Origin: Jejuia sp. UBA6058
GTDB taxonomy: Bacteria; Bacteroidota; Bacteroidia; Flavobacteriales; Flavobacteriaceae
DNA length: 64,000 bases
Assembly (NCBI GenBank): GCA_002428965.1
Contig: DIYI01000016.1
Coordinates: 145,255 to 209,254, forward strand
Direction: 5' to 3'
Shown here: positions 45,242 through 53,268 of the stretch, in pieces
Numbering within the stretch: the stretch's first letter is position 1
How the letters are laid out: each line of letters begins with the position of its first letter
Translations under genes and position numbers: made by a program
The notes under the pieces: model-generated
What the model saw: the letters and a program-made list of their open reading frames with translations, nothing else
What the model was told of the DNA's origin: nothing
Database searches by the model: none

Positions 45242-46360
45242 CCTCTTTTTTCTATTTGTTTCATAATCCTCAAAAATCATTTCGCCCAAACCTTTTAATC
45301 CTGTATAAAAGGCTTTTCCTTGATTTGCATAAGTAAACTCCCGCACAAATTGCATCAAGTAACTATCTTTTGCAATCATAAACGTGGTAATGGGGATATG
45401 TAGACGTCTTGCCTGTTGTGCCATCATATAACATTTATTGATGATGTTTGTGTCCAACCCCATACTATTTTTATAATACTGACCATCAGGTAAACGCAAA
45501 CAACTTGGTTTCCCGTCGGTAATCATAAATATTTGTTTATTTGTATTACGCTTTCGTCTTAATAAGTCCATTGCTAATTCTAATCCCGCAACTGTATTTG
45601 TATGATAAGGTCCAACTTTTAAATAGGGTAAATCCTTAATCTCTATACGCCATGCATCATTACCAAATACTATAATATCCAATGTGTCTTTAGGATAACG
45701 TGTGGTAATTAATTCCGCCAAAGCCATCGCTACTTTTTTAGCAGGAGTGATACGATCTTCTCCATAGAGAATCATACTATGGCTAATATCAATCATCAAC
45801 ACTGTACTCATTTGTGATTTATGAAGCGTTTCTTCAACCACCAAATCATCTTCTGATAATGTAAAATCAGAAATTCCATGATTGATTTGTGCGTTACGAA
45901 GACTTTCAGTCATTGACACTCTATCTAAAGCATCTCCAAACTGATAACTTCGAAAATCTCCAGTATGCTCATCACCAATTCCCGGACTTTTGCTTTTGTG
46001 ATTACCTTGTCCGCTTCGTTTTATCTTTCCAAAAATTTGATCTAAAGCTTGTTGACGAATAGCGCGTTCTGTTTTGGCTGTAATAGTTAAGGAAGATCCA
46101 TTACCGTCAGGATCAATTTCCTCACGTAAATACCCTTTCTTTTTAAGGTCTTCGATAAAATCTTCAATGGTATACTTTGGCGTAGTGAGTTTATATTCTT
46201 TATCCAACTCACGAAGCCAACTAATGGCTTCATCAAAATCTCCCGAAGTATGTGTAATGAGCTCTTTAAATATCTCAAAAAGCGTATCGAAAGGAGATTT
46301 ATAAGGCGCCTCGTAGGTTTTAAATACGAAACCCTTTCTAAAAACTTTGTTGTCCTTCAT
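45230..46360 (-). CDS. VWA-domain protein, partner of the MoxR-type ATPase
   Basis: About 376 residues from the ATG at 46360. The frame opens 16 codons earlier (46408), but those residues are hydrophobic and unlike the usual start KDNKVFRKGFVFKTYEAP. The first half is helical (FDTLFEIFKELITHTSGDFDEAISWLRELDKEY is conserved in the family). The second half is a von Willebrand A domain with the MIDAS motif DISHS (D-x-S-x-S) in VLMIDISHSMI and the Thr/Asp positions in MITDGKPS. It is cytosolic. MoxR-VWA pairs act as chaperone-like machines; the client here is unknown. The C-terminal residues after FEDYETN come from a repeat. Confidence 0.82.
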   Translation of the reverse strand: MKDNKVFRKGFVFKTYEAPYKSPFDTLFEIFKELITHTSGDFDEAISWLRELDKEYKLTTPKYTIEDFIEDLKKKGYLREEIDPDGNGSSLTITAKTERAIRQQALDQIFGKIKRSGQGNHKSKSPGIGDEHTGDFRSYQFGDALDRVSMTESLRNAQINHGISDFTLSEDDLVVEETLHKSQMSTVLMIDISHSMILYGEDRITPAKKVAMALAELITTRYPKDTLDIIVFGNDAWRIEIKDLPYLKVGPYHTNTVAGLELAMDLLRRKRNTNKQIFMITDGKPSCLRLPDGQYYKNSMGLDTNIINKCYMMAQQARRLHIPITTFMIAKDSYLMQFVREFTYANQGKAFYTGLKGLGEMIFEDYETNRKKRIRG

Positions 46361-46451
46361 CATAGCAGTATAAAAATACCACATTTTGATAAAACACAGC
46401 AACGGCAATTATTAGATTTATCTATTATTTAACAGGAAATAAAAATGGAGC

Positions 46452-47129
46452 TTATTCCACGCGACGCAGGCCTGTATGGTCTTCAATTTTTATGTATTTG
46501 CCAAGGGTAGAAATTAAATCTTGTTTTTTGAATTGAGATAGCACTCTGATAGCTGATTCCGTTGCTGTTCCCACAATATTTGCATAATCCTCTCTCGATA
46601 GCATCAAGCTAATTGTACCGTCAGGATTAGTTCCAAAATTCTTTTCCACATAAAGAAGTGTTTCGGCTAAACGCTGTTTTACAGATTTTTGAGCCATATC
46701 TACTATTACATCATCTGCTTCTCGAAGATCGCGCGCCATATCCTTCAACATATCAAAGGTGAATTTAGGATTACGCTCCAAATCTGAAATAATTTCGCTT
46801 TTGGGAATGAAGCAAACTTCCATATCATTCAACGCAGTTGCCTGCAAATTTGAACTTTCATTTGACACAAGAGAACGTTGACCAATAAGCTCACCCTTTA
46901 CAACCATCTTTACAATTTGGTCTTTGCCATTTTCACTTAGTTTAGTGAGTTTACAAATACCATTTCTAACGCAATACACACCATTAATTACATCACCCTC
47001 GTCAAAAATTACGTCTCCTTTTTTGATTGTTCTTGAAGTTTTGCAACCTGAGATTCTTATTAGCTCCTCACGATTTAAAGACTTTAACGCGTTAAATTGT
47101 TTGATAATACATTGCTCACACTTTCCCAT
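46452..47129 (-). CDS. CRP/FNR-family regulator with N-terminal Cys pair
   Basis: A 225-residue regulator: N-terminal C4-x-x-C7, a cyclic-nucleotide-type beta-barrel (about 30-120) and a winged helix. Further Cys are at 29, 53, 59 and 106, so an FNR-like iron-sulfur cluster is possible, although the spacing differs from E. coli FNR (20, 23, 29, 122). The recognition helix TATESAIRVLSQF keeps the Glu and Arg of FNR/CRP (E209 and R213 in FNR), which read the TGA core. This fits the TGA-N6-TCA palindromes at the pflB, usp, copper-ATPase and ccoS promoters. It is between usp and the VWA gene. Oxygen or redox control of those promoters is the best guess. Confidence 0.85.
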   Translation of the reverse strand: MGKCEQCIIKQFNALKSLNREELIRISGCKTSRTIKKGDVIFDEGDVINGVYCVRNGICKLTKLSENGKDQIVKMVVKGELIGQRSLVSNESSNLQATALNDMEVCFIPKSEIISDLERNPKFTFDMLKDMARDLREADDVIVDMAQKSVKQRLAETLLYVEKNFGTNPDGTISLMLSREDYANIVGTATESAIRVLSQFKKQDLISTLGKYIKIEDHTGLRRVE

Positions 47130-47162
47130 AATTATTGAATTAGGATGTTTTTAAATGCTCCC

Positions 47163-47972
47163 TTAGTGCAATACTAAAAAAGGAATATCTGTATAGTATT
47201 TGGTATCTGGATTTTTGGGATGAAATAATATTTTCTCAAAGTAGCTTAAGTTCTTAGCCAACATGGTAATTAAATTTATCTTTCTATGCTCTACAAACTC
47301 TTGCACTTGTGTCTCTATTTGATTGTTGCTTAAAAAGTGAAAACTGTGTTTGTTTTGCCCTAAATAGTCATCCAAAATTTCCTTGTTCTTTTCCTGATCT
47401 TCGTTTAATAAAGTTTCATCATTTTTAATATGAATAACACGAGCTGAAGCTTCGTGCGTTTCTACAATATTTGTTATAGATTGAAGCGTTTCCGTTGAAT
47501 ACATAGAAAGAAAATCCGTAGGAAATGCTATTTCTTTAAGATCTGAATATTTGGCGTTTTCAGGTACTACAACTGTGGCACATTTTACTTTAGTAATAAC
47601 GTTTGAAGCATTTGTACCAAGGGGTAATTTTGAAATGCCCGAAGCACCTTTGGTACCCATTACAATAAAATCTATATGATTCTTCTCAACTTGCTGTCTT
47701 ACCGAACCAACTACATAACCCGTATCAATAATCTTGAAGAACTTGTGTTTTTCGTTTTTAGGCAGATCGTTTTCTATCTTATGGAAAATATCATGCATTT
47801 GATTCTGGCAGGATACATGAACTTCATCAAGGTTCCGATTTTTTTTCTTGGAATCAGTACATACATGCAAAATGTAAAAACTACACGGAGAATTTTCAAA
47901 GAAATTCACCGCGTACTCCACAGCATTCCAAGCATTTTCGGAGAAATCTGTTGGTATTAAAACGTTTTCCAT
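47163..47972 (-). CDS. Universal stress protein with two UspA domains
   Basis: A 269-residue protein from the ATG at 47972 (ENVLIPTDFSENAWNAVEYAVNFF opens the first UspA domain). The first domain ends with IDFIVMGTKGASGISKLPLGTNASNVITKVKCATVVVP, which carries the ATP-binding G-x2-G-x9-G-S/N motif. The second domain (ALSTDFLSMYS region to the C-terminus) is degenerate. The frame is open to 48050, but the promoter found at 47994-48036 lies inside that extension, so 47972 is the start. Tandem UspA proteins are often induced by oxygen limitation; the FNR-like site upstream agrees. The molecular function is unknown. Confidence 0.85.
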   Translation of the reverse strand: MENVLIPTDFSENAWNAVEYAVNFFENSPCSFYILHVCTDSKKKNRNLDEVHVSCQNQMHDIFHKIENDLPKNEKHKFFKIIDTGYVVGSVRQQVEKNHIDFIVMGTKGASGISKLPLGTNASNVITKVKCATVVVPENAKYSDLKEIAFPTDFLSMYSTETLQSITNIVETHEASARVIHIKNDETLLNEDQEKNKEILDDYLGQNKHSFHFLSNNQIETQVQEFVEHRKINLITMLAKNLSYFEKILFHPKNPDTKYYTDIPFLVLH

Positions 47973-47993
47973 CTCACATAAGTTGCAATGCAA

Positions 47994-48036
47994 CAAATCT
48001 ATAGGGAAGAAAGAAGTTGAAACATGACCAAAATCA
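47994..48036 (-). promoter_or_regulatory. FNR-type promoter of the universal stress gene
   Basis: On the minus strand TGATTTTGGTCA (48036-48025) is followed by 23 bp and TAGATTTG (48001-47994), a full TAnnTTTG. Transcription would start near 47990, giving an 18-base leader to the ATG at 47972. The geometry is identical to that at pflB, the copper ATPase and ccoS. Confidence 0.72.
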
Positions 48037-48060
48037 TATTTTGGGCACATTTAGAATAGG

Positions 48061-49113
48061 CTATTCGATTCTTTTAAGTTTGTCAACATCCAAAACTTTA
48101 ACGTTTCTACCTTCAATTTCAATAATTCCAGAACTTTTAAAGCTAGATAACGTACGTATCAAACTCTCTGTGGCAACACCAGCAACACTAGCTAAATCAT
48201 TTCTTGAAATTCTAATGGAATCTTCAGGTTTTCTCCCAAGTTTTTCGGCAAACTTAAGTATAGTTAAGGCGGTTCGTTTTTTAACAGAACTATAGGCCAT
48301 TTCTAGCAACTGATTTTTTAAACCAGCCAAATCTTCATTTAATAATTGTATAAGATCTAGTGTTACATTATGATTACTACTTACCAGTTCTTTAAACTCA
48401 TCTTTTGAAATCCCTAATAAAACCGTGTCTTGAATTGCAGCTGCTGTTTCTTTGTAAGTCGTGTTTTGTGTAAAAGAGGCATATCCGAAAAGATCGTCTT
48501 CCTTAAATAAAGAGGTTGTCAAATCTTTTCCTTGATCATCAAATTGATGACATTTTACTAAACCACGTTCAATCAAATAAATATAGTTGGAATGCTGACC
48601 TTCTTCGTAAATAGTTTCACCCTGTTTAAACTTGTAGGTTGTACCATTGTCATCAAAAAAATTCTTAAGGTCATTTAAATTTCTTATGTCTTGTATTTCT
48701 TCAGGTTCTTCAATAATATCCTGCTCTCTAATATCCTTTAAAATTGAAGCCTTAGCTAACCTACTTTCAATAGCACTAATCAGTTCGTCCTCTTCAAAAG
48801 GTTTTGTAATATAATCGTCTGCTCCAAGATCCATTCCTTTTCTTACATCTTTGCGCTCTGTTTTGGCCGATAAAAATATAAACGGAATATACTTGGTACT
48901 TTCTTGTTTAGATAAACCTTCCAAAACGCCATAACCATCTAATTCTGGCATCATAATATCACAAACAATAATATCCGGAATTACTGTTAATGCCGTTTCT
49001 AACCCAGCCTTCCCATTAGGTGCAGTCACTACGTCATAGTTAGATAACTCTAGTAATTCCGCTGTATTTTCCCTTAAAATAGTATCATCTTCTATTAAAA
49101 GTATCTTTTTCAT
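48061..49113 (-). CDS. Response regulator fused to a CRP/FNR-type regulator
   Basis: A 350-residue fusion. Residues 1-125 are a receiver with phospho-acceptor D52 (CDIMMPELDG), an acidic pocket IEDD and K104. Residues about 150-265 are a cNMP-type barrel (FKQGETIYEEGQHSNYIYLIERG), and the rest is a CRP winged helix whose recognition helix AGVATESLIRTLSSF is nearly the same as in the FNR-like protein at 46452. Both may therefore bind the same TGA-N6-TCA sites. Its ATG overlaps the histidine-kinase stop by four bases, so it is the cognate regulator. A fusion like this puts FixJ- and FixK-type functions in one protein. Confidence 0.9.
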   Translation of the reverse strand: MKKILLIEDDTILRENTAELLELSNYDVVTAPNGKAGLETALTVIPDIIVCDIMMPELDGYGVLEGLSKQESTKYIPFIFLSAKTERKDVRKGMDLGADDYITKPFEEDELISAIESRLAKASILKDIREQDIIEEPEEIQDIRNLNDLKNFFDDNGTTYKFKQGETIYEEGQHSNYIYLIERGLVKCHQFDDQGKDLTTSLFKEDDLFGYASFTQNTTYKETAAAIQDTVLLGISKDEFKELVSSNHNVTLDLIQLLNEDLAGLKNQLLEMAYSSVKKRTALTILKFAEKLGRKPEDSIRISRNDLASVAGVATESLIRTLSSFKSSGIIEIEGRNVKVLDVDKLKRIE

Positions 49114-50354
49114 TGGCTTGCTTTATTTGGCAGTGTTATGGTAAATGTACTTCCTTTATTTTCTTTACTTGTAAAACTAATGGTTCCTCCTAAATTTTCT
49201 AGGTGACTTTTCACTATGTTAAGCCCGATTCCTGTACCTTGATTTAAAAGTGCATTTTCCGCTCTAAAATAACGATTAAATATTTGTTTTTGATCTGCTT
49301 CTGGTATGCCAATCCCTTGATCTGAAATTACAAAAACCGTATACATTTCATCTTGTTTAATATCAATATCAATGGTTGTTTCAACAGGCGAATATTTTAT
49401 CGCATTATGTACCAAATTATTCAGGGCTAATTCCACAATCTTTTCATCCTGAAACAATGAGAGTCCATCAATATTTTTGGGATAGTTTATTTTTTGACCT
49501 TCCCTAAGCAACATATTCGCATTGTAAACTACCTCATCCAGCAACTTAGTCAATCTAAACGAACTAAATTTATAATTCACCTTGCCTGTTTCTAGTTTTT
49601 CAATGGAAAGAAAATCATTCAGGATATTATTTAAATAATGGACTTTATCCGAAATAGTTTTTAAATGTTTATCACGCTTATTTTGTTGTTCAGTCAACTT
49701 GTATTTACCCAGCAACATTGCCGAGGTTAAAATACCACTTAAAGGTGTTTTAAACTCATGAGACACAAGAGATAAGAATTTAGTTTTCAATTCATTAAGC
49801 TCTTTCTCTTTTTTAAGCGCATCGCTTATCTTATTTTGGGCTTCAATACGCTTTTTTATTTCAATATCACGGTTTTTATTCGCCTCTTTAAGTTCATTAA
49901 CAGTATTCGTTAGTTCTTGCGTTCGAAGCGCTACTTTGTTTTCAAGTTGCGTATTCAATTCCTGTAAAGCTTCTTCCTGTTTTTTACGCTGGGTAATATC
50001 AATCACTAACGCCATTACATAAGTTTCATCATTAATATTTAAAGGATTTAAACCTGCCTCAACTGGAAAAGTATAGCCATCTTTATGAGCACCATACAAA
50101 TCGCGCCCTCGTCCCATTTGTCTACGCTCCTTATGCTTCATAAATCCATCAACATTTGTACTGTGATGTACATGATATTTTTTTGGAATTAAAACATCCA
50201 AATGCTGATACAACAGCTCATTTTTAGGATAACCAAACATGTTTTCAGCAGAACTATTAATGGCAATAATTTTTTGCGCATCGTTAACAACAATTACCCC
50301 TTCGGAAACAGACTCAAAAAGCACATCAAAAACATCTTTATCCTTTTGAAACAT
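49110..50354 (-). CDS. PAS-domain sensor histidine kinase (FixL-like architecture)
   Basis: A 414-residue soluble kinase with no membrane helix. One PAS domain (about 7-122: GVIVVNDAQKIIAINSSAENMFGYP, LIPKKYHVHH, GRGRDLYGAHKDGYTFPVEAGL) is followed by a coiled coil (125-190), the phospho-acceptor box SHEFKTPLSG (H199) and an HATPase with VHNAIKYSP, DQGIGIP and GTGIGLNIVKSHLENLGG. H64 and R84 line up with the haem-ligand His and the Arg of FixL, but similar residues occur in non-haem PAS domains, so oxygen sensing is only suggested. It pairs with the REC-CRP regulator and is divergent from the copper ATPase of the cbb3 oxidase system. Confidence 0.88.
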   Translation of the reverse strand: MFQKDKDVFDVLFESVSEGVIVVNDAQKIIAINSSAENMFGYPKNELLYQHLDVLIPKKYHVHHSTNVDGFMKHKERRQMGRGRDLYGAHKDGYTFPVEAGLNPLNINDETYVMALVIDITQRKKQEEALQELNTQLENKVALRTQELTNTVNELKEANKNRDIEIKKRIEAQNKISDALKKEKELNELKTKFLSLVSHEFKTPLSGILTSAMLLGKYKLTEQQNKRDKHLKTISDKVHYLNNILNDFLSIEKLETGKVNYKFSSFRLTKLLDEVVYNANMLLREGQKINYPKNIDGLSLFQDEKIVELALNNLVHNAIKYSPVETTIDIDIKQDEMYTVFVISDQGIGIPEADQKQIFNRYFRAENALLNQGTGIGLNIVKSHLENLGGTISFTSKENKGSTFTITLPNKASQ

Positions 50355-50442
50355 TATTACAGTTCTATCATTTTTAAGATTTGACTCTAAAGCTATTTTT
50401 ACTTTAGAATACCTTTAAGCTCTCGTAAAAATATGCAAATCA

Positions 50443-50485
50443 TGATAGATATCATATTTTAAAATACCCCAAATTGAAATATTTG
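50443..50485 (+). promoter_or_regulatory. FNR-type promoter of the copper P-type ATPase gene
   Basis: TGATAGATATCA (50443-50454), a perfect palindrome extended to ATGATAGATATCAT, is followed by 23 bp and AATATTTG (50478-50485), a seven-of-eight match to TAnnTTTG. Transcription would start near 50489, 23 bases before the ATG. I found no -7 element at the matching distance on the minus strand, so the divergent kinase gene is probably not driven from this site. Confidence 0.68.
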
Positions 50486-50511
50486 CATTAGGTATATAAT
50501 GAGCAAATATT

Positions 50512-52887
50512 ATGGAGACAAAAACGTGTTTCCACTGTGGTTTAGATGCCACTTCTTCGGAAATTATTTATGATGAGAAATCCTTTTGCTGTAAAGGATG
50601 TAAAACCGTTTACGAGATATTTTCTGCAAACGATTTAACCTGTTATTACGATTTAGAAAATGCTCCAGGAGCAACACCCAAGGAAATTGAAGGCAAATAC
50701 AACTTCTTGGATAACGAGAAAATAGTTGAGAGTTTACTAGAGTTTAATGATGGCAACACACAAATCGCCAAACTTTATATTCCACACATTCATTGTAGTT
50801 CCTGTATTTGGATTTTGGAGAATTTGAATAAACTAAATCCATCAATTAGTTCATCCATTGTAAATTTTGGAAAGAAAACAGTGCGGGTGAATTACAACCC
50901 CAACAGCTTTTCACTTAAAGCATTGGTAAAACTCTTAAGCTCTATTGGTTATGAGCCTTTTATCAGTTTAGATGATTACAGTGTTGGGAAAAAAAATGTA
51001 GACCGCTCCTTAATATATAAACTAGGTATTGCAGGTTTTGCCTTTGGAAATATCATGTTTTTATCCTTTCCAGAGTACTTTCAAGTGAGTGGTTTCTGGA
51101 TTGAACAATATGCTCCTGTATTCAGATGGCTGATGTTTACATTCTCCCTCCCAGTAGTGTTTTATTGCTCTCAGGATTATTTTATCTCTGCCTACAAAGG
51201 TTTAAAATCGAAGCTACTAAATATTGATGTACCTATTGCTTTGGGCGTTACCGTCTTATTTTTAAGAAGTACAGCGGAAATTGTTTTTGATATTGGTACG
51301 GGCTTTTTTGATAGTCTTTCAGGGCTTGTTTTCTTTTTATTGCTTGGGAAATTCTTCCAACAGAAAACCTATAGTTTCTTATCCTTTGAACGCGATTACA
51401 AATCGTATTTCCCTATCGGAATTACAAAAATTAATACCGACGGCAATGAAGAATCTATTCAGGTTTATGACATCAAAAAAGGCGATAGATTACTAATAAG
51501 AAATGAAGAATTGATTCCGGTAGACTGTATTTTAATTAATGGGAATGCTAGGATTGACTATAGTTTTGTTACGGGAGAATCTGATGCAGTGTCTAAAAAA
51601 TCTGGTGATAAATTATTTGCAGGCGGTAAACAAACAGAAGGTAGTATTGAAGTAGATGTACTAAAAACCGTGGAGCAAAGTTACCTCACCCAATTGTGGA
51701 GTAATGATGTCTTTAATAAGAAAAAAGAAGATAGCTTTACCAACCTCACCAACAGTATCAGTAAGCAGTTTACAGTCGCAGTGCTCAGTATCGCAATAAT
51801 AGCAACAAGTTATTGGTTAATTGTAGATAGTTCTAAAGCGTTAAATGTTTTTACTGCGGTTTTAATTATCGCTTGTCCTTGTGCTATTGCACTCGCTGCA
51901 CCTTTTACTTTCGGAAACTTACTTAGGATTTTTGGAAAGTTAAAATTCTACGCGAAGAATGCCTCCGTTATTGAACAACTAGCGGCAATTGACACCATTA
52001 TTTTTGATAAAACTGGGACGATTACAGCGAATAAAGAAACAGCTATTGCTTATGAAGGTGATGAACTTTCAGATGCTGAAGAGATATTATTGAAAAGTTC
52101 GTTACGAAATTCTAATCATCCTCTGAGTCGCTCTTTGTATTCACTTTTAGAAGATAATGACATCCTAACTTTAGACGATTACCAGGAGCATATTGGAAAG
52201 GGTATTATTGCAAAACATCAAGACGATTCTATAAAAATAGGTTCTGCGCCTTTTGTGGGTTACACTAATGAAACAGCTACGCTAAACACTGCAGTTCACG
52301 TTAGCACAAACAACACCTACAAAGGTAAGTTTACTTTTTACAATAAATACAGAAAAGGAATTTCGAAGTTGTTTAAACGATTAAAAAAGGACTATGATTT
52401 AGTGATTCTCTCAGGTGATAATGCCGGTGAAAAAGAGAATTTGACCAAATTATTACCTGCAAAGACAAAGCTATTTTTTAATCAGAAGCCAGAGGATAAG
52501 TTAGAATACATAAAACATCACCAAACCTCAGGCGCAAAGGTATTGATGGTAGGTGATGGATTAAACGATGCCGGAGCATTAGCACAAAGTGATGTGGGTA
52601 TTGCAATTTCGGAAGATGTAAATGTATTTTCACCTGCTTGTGATGCCATTTTAGATGCTACTAAATTCAATCAATTATACAGTTTTATTAAAGCTTCTAA
52701 GAAAGCGATTACCATTATAAAATGGAGTTTTGTATTGTCTTTTATCTACAACTCTATCGGACTTTATTTTGCAGTTACAGGACAATTAGCACCTGTGGTA
52801 GCGGCTATTTTGATGCCTTTAAGTTCGATTAGTATTGTGGCTTTTACGACGGTTTGCACGAACCTTTTAGGACGAAAACTAAGATAG
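50512..52887 (+). CDS. ccoI: Copper-transporting P-type ATPase (CcoI/FixI type)
   Basis: A 791-residue P1B-type ATPase. The N-terminus has a Cys-rich zinc-finger-like segment (CFHCG...FCCKGC, residues 6-30) followed by a heavy-metal-associated domain with HCSSC near 94-98. Eight membrane helices are expected, with the copper site CPC in IIACPCAIALAAPFT. Further motifs are TGES, the phosphorylation site DKTGT (Asp near 498), the N-domain HP and GDGLNDAGALA. This architecture is that of the ATPases that supply copper for cbb3 oxidase assembly rather than for general detoxification. It is just upstream of the cco operon with its own FNR-type promoter. Confidence 0.93.
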   Translation: METKTCFHCGLDATSSEIIYDEKSFCCKGCKTVYEIFSANDLTCYYDLENAPGATPKEIEGKYNFLDNEKIVESLLEFNDGNTQIAKLYIPHIHCSSCIWILENLNKLNPSISSSIVNFGKKTVRVNYNPNSFSLKALVKLLSSIGYEPFISLDDYSVGKKNVDRSLIYKLGIAGFAFGNIMFLSFPEYFQVSGFWIEQYAPVFRWLMFTFSLPVVFYCSQDYFISAYKGLKSKLLNIDVPIALGVTVLFLRSTAEIVFDIGTGFFDSLSGLVFFLLLGKFFQQKTYSFLSFERDYKSYFPIGITKINTDGNEESIQVYDIKKGDRLLIRNEELIPVDCILINGNARIDYSFVTGESDAVSKKSGDKLFAGGKQTEGSIEVDVLKTVEQSYLTQLWSNDVFNKKKEDSFTNLTNSISKQFTVAVLSIAIIATSYWLIVDSSKALNVFTAVLIIACPCAIALAAPFTFGNLLRIFGKLKFYAKNASVIEQLAAIDTIIFDKTGTITANKETAIAYEGDELSDAEEILLKSSLRNSNHPLSRSLYSLLEDNDILTLDDYQEHIGKGIIAKHQDDSIKIGSAPFVGYTNETATLNTAVHVSTNNTYKGKFTFYNKYRKGISKLFKRLKKDYDLVILSGDNAGEKENLTKLLPAKTKLFFNQKPEDKLEYIKHHQTSGAKVLMVGDGLNDAGALAQSDVGIAISEDVNVFSPACDAILDATKFNQLYSFIKASKKAITIIKWSFVLSFIYNSIGLYFAVTGQLAPVVAAILMPLSSISIVAFTTVCTNLLGRKLR

Positions 52888-52908
52888 ATATTGAAACTGA
52901 ATTTAGCG

Positions 52909-52993
52909 GATAGGTGCGTTAGGGATTGAGCAATTGTTGGAGCTCCTCGCAGAGAGCGACTTGCGAAAGCCCGACCCGATAGGGTAACGCCAA
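52909..52993 (+). repeat. Structured intergenic repeat, family A, copy 3 (shortest)
   Basis: The core runs from GCGTTAGGGATTG (52916-52928) to GGGTAACGCC (52982-52991), with GCGAAAGCCCGACCCGATAGGGTAACGCC intact and a shortened, different middle. GCGTTA and TAACGC pair perfectly. It lies between the copper ATPase stop and the FNR-type promoter of ccoS, only 18 bases from the palindrome. Confidence 0.7.
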
Positions 52994-53010
52994 AGAAAAT
53001 TAGATTAACA

Positions 53011-53053
53011 TGACAAATGTCATCTTTTAAAAAGAACTATGCGGGTACTTTTG
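53011..53053 (+). promoter_or_regulatory. FNR-type promoter of the cco operon
   Basis: TGACAAATGTCA (53011-53022; half-sites extend to ATGAC/GTCAT) is followed by 23 bp and TACTTTTG (53046-53053), a full TAnnTTTG. Transcription would begin near 53057, 17 bases before the ccoS ATG, with the palindrome near -41. Confidence 0.78.
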
Positions 53054-53073
53054 ACCCATAACTTCAATTAGGT

Positions 53074-53259
53074 ATGAGTGTTATATATATTTTACTTGCT
53101 GTGAGCATTTTAGTTGCTGTAGCGTTTTTTGTAGTGTTTGTTATTGCTGTTAAAAAAGGGCAGTTTGATGATAGCTACACCCCTTCAGTTCGCATGTTAT
53201 TCGAAGACGAATTAGTCAAAGATAAAACCAACAAAACAATACTAACCAAAGAAGAATAA
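53074..53259 (+). CDS. ccoS: cbb3-type oxidase assembly protein CcoS
   Basis: A 61-residue single-helix membrane protein: the N-terminal helix IYILLAVSILVAVAFFVVFVIAVKKGQFDD, then SVRMLFEDE. The helix and the K-x-G-Q-F-D-D-x-x-x-P motif are typical of CcoS, which is needed to put haem and copper into the cbb3 oxidase. It is the first gene of the operon, 9 bases before ccoNO, and is preceded by the FNR-type promoter. Confidence 0.92.
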   Translation: MSVIYILLAVSILVAVAFFVVFVIAVKKGQFDDSYTPSVRMLFEDELVKDKTNKTILTKEE

Positions 53260-53268
53260 TCAACTATT

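Noticed and set aside
47973..48050. N-terminal extension of the universal stress protein to 48050
   Set aside because: The FNR-type promoter and -7 element fall inside this stretch, and the UspA domain begins right at the ATG at 47972.
49110..50354. Firm assignment of the kinase as a haem oxygen sensor (fixL)
   Set aside because: The His and Arg in the PAS motif also occur in non-haem PAS domains, so I left the gene symbol empty and listed it only as a hypothesis.
50355..50442. FNR-type site at 50443-50454 as activator of the divergent histidine-kinase gene
   Set aside because: On the minus strand the bases at the required distance (50412-50419) do not resemble CAAAnnTA, so the fixed geometry seen at the other promoters is missing.
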